Assembly (NCBI GenBank): GCA_013815395.1
Contig: JACDGH010000006.1
Span: 1 to 13,315 of the forward strand
DNA length: 13,315 nucleotides
Reading direction: 5' to 3'
From: Parachlamydiaceae bacterium
Lineage (GTDB): Bacteria > Chlamydiota > Chlamydiia > Chlamydiales > Parachlamydiaceae
Position 1 is the stretch's first letter. Every line of letters begins with the position of its first letter. The notes under the pieces were generated by a model. It had not been told where the DNA came from. It searched no databases and saw nothing but the letters and a program-made list of their open reading frames with translations. Both the position numbers and the translations under genes were made by a program. Shown here one piece after another: positions 12,734 to 13,315 of this stretch.

Positions 12734-13315
12734 ATGCGAATTTCCCTGCAGCAAGCAAGTGAGTTATTAAGACGTGGCGAAGTCGTAGGAGTTCCCACTG
12801 AGACAGTCTACGGGTTAGCCGCCAGTTTATCTCAACTAAAAGCGATTCAACAAATTTTTGCATTGAAAGGTCGGCCTGCAAAAAATCCTTTAATTATTCA
12901 TCTTGCAGATCCTAAGCATATTTTAAATTACATTACGTCCGTTCCGCCATTTTATGCTGAATTAGCCGCAGCATTTTGGCCAGGTCCCATGACTTTAGTT
13001 TTGCCTGTAAATTTGGAAGCTGTTCCAGCCATTGTGCGAGCAGAATTGCCTACAGCAGCTTTTCGCATTCCCGAACATTCTTTAGCTCATCAGTTGATTG
13101 AGCTAACTGGTCCGCTTGTCATGCCTTCGGCCAATTTATCTGGGAGGCCTTCTTCGACTTGTACAGCGCATGTGGAAGAAGATTTTGGAGAAGAATTTCC
13201 CGTTTTAGATGGGGGTGCTTGTGAAAAGGGCCTGGAATCAACAATTCTATATTTCAAAGAAAATAAATGGGCAATTGTTCGTCAGGGGGCCTTGTCTCTA
13301 GAATCTTTTATCCCG
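12734..13315 (+). CDS. tsaC: Threonylcarbamoyl-AMP synthase, TsaC/Sua5/YrdC family (3' end outside window)
   Basis: A frame open from ATG 12734 to the last base (194 codons, no stop). It is the YrdC domain that makes threonylcarbamoyl-AMP from threonine, bicarbonate and ATP for the t6A37 modification of ANN-decoding tRNAs. Motifs are VGVPTETVYGLA (18-29), KGRPAKNPLIIH (45-56), FWPGPMTLVLP (81-91), PTAAFRIP (106-113), MPSANLSG (130-137) and GLESTI (166-171). Because the protein is cut off, I cannot tell a short TsaC (about 190-210 residues) from a long Sua5 with an extra C-terminal domain. It follows sufS by six bases and is probably co-transcribed. Confidence 0.93.
   Translation, partial: MRISLQQASELLRRGEVVGVPTETVYGLAASLSQLKAIQQIFALKGRPAKNPLIIHLADPKHILNYITSVPPFYAELAAAFWPGPMTLVLPVNLEAVPAIVRAELPTAAFRIPEHSLAHQLIELTGPLVMPSANLSGRPSSTCTAHVEEDFGEEFPVLDGGACEKGLESTILYFKENKWAIVRQGALSLESFIP

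Overview
The window looks like chromosome of an AT-rich, intracellular-type bacterium. My best guess is a chlamydia of the amoeba-associated kind (Parachlamydiaceae-like). The reasons are the gene order sufB-sufC-sufD-sufS with no sufA/sufE/sufR between them (the order known from Chlamydia), a leucine-rich-repeat protein of the type these symbionts expand, a group II intron end, and many decayed gene copies. This assignment is inference from gene content and recall, not from a search.

Layout. Bases 1-111 are the 3' end (domains V and VI) of a group II intron; about 10 bases later a second intron-like 5' end begins (122 to about 210) and breaks off. Bases 244-2122 (minus strand) are a tight three-gene operon: a DUF2975 membrane protein, a small YozG-type Xre/Cro regulator, and a secreted alpha/beta hydrolase, joined by an 11-base gap and a 4-base ATGA overlap. 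Bases 2397-4492 (plus) encode a large protein of unknown N-terminus with a cysteine-rich variant of bacterial leucine-rich repeats; one missing base near 4179 splits the repeat domain. Bases 4493-5080 are a graveyard: a frameshifted third copy of an ASCH gene, a possible DUF2975 scrap, and a 44-bp perfect palindrome flanked by 8-bp direct repeats, which is the structure of a transposon reduced to two abutting terminal repeats. A full-consensus promoter then drives a secreted class-C-beta-lactamase-like serine hydrolase (5081-6652). Two ASCH paralogues follow on the minus strand (6870-7625), then the terminator, gene and promoter of a tRNA-Leu(CAA).

From 7908 to the end the window changes to conserved housekeeping: sufB, sufC, sufD, sufS and a truncated tsaC/Sua5-family gene, all on the plus strand with gaps of 53, -1, 10 and 6 bases. 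SufS releases sulfur from cysteine, SufBCD builds Fe-S clusters on the scaffold, and TsaC makes threonylcarbamoyl-AMP for the t6A modification of tRNA. The tRNA-Leu marks the border between the accessory part and the housekeeping operon.

No large undescribed system is evident. The most unusual objects are the palindromic mini-element with target-site duplication, the Cys-rich repeat protein with its broken frame, the back-to-back intron ends, and the three-copy ASCH family.
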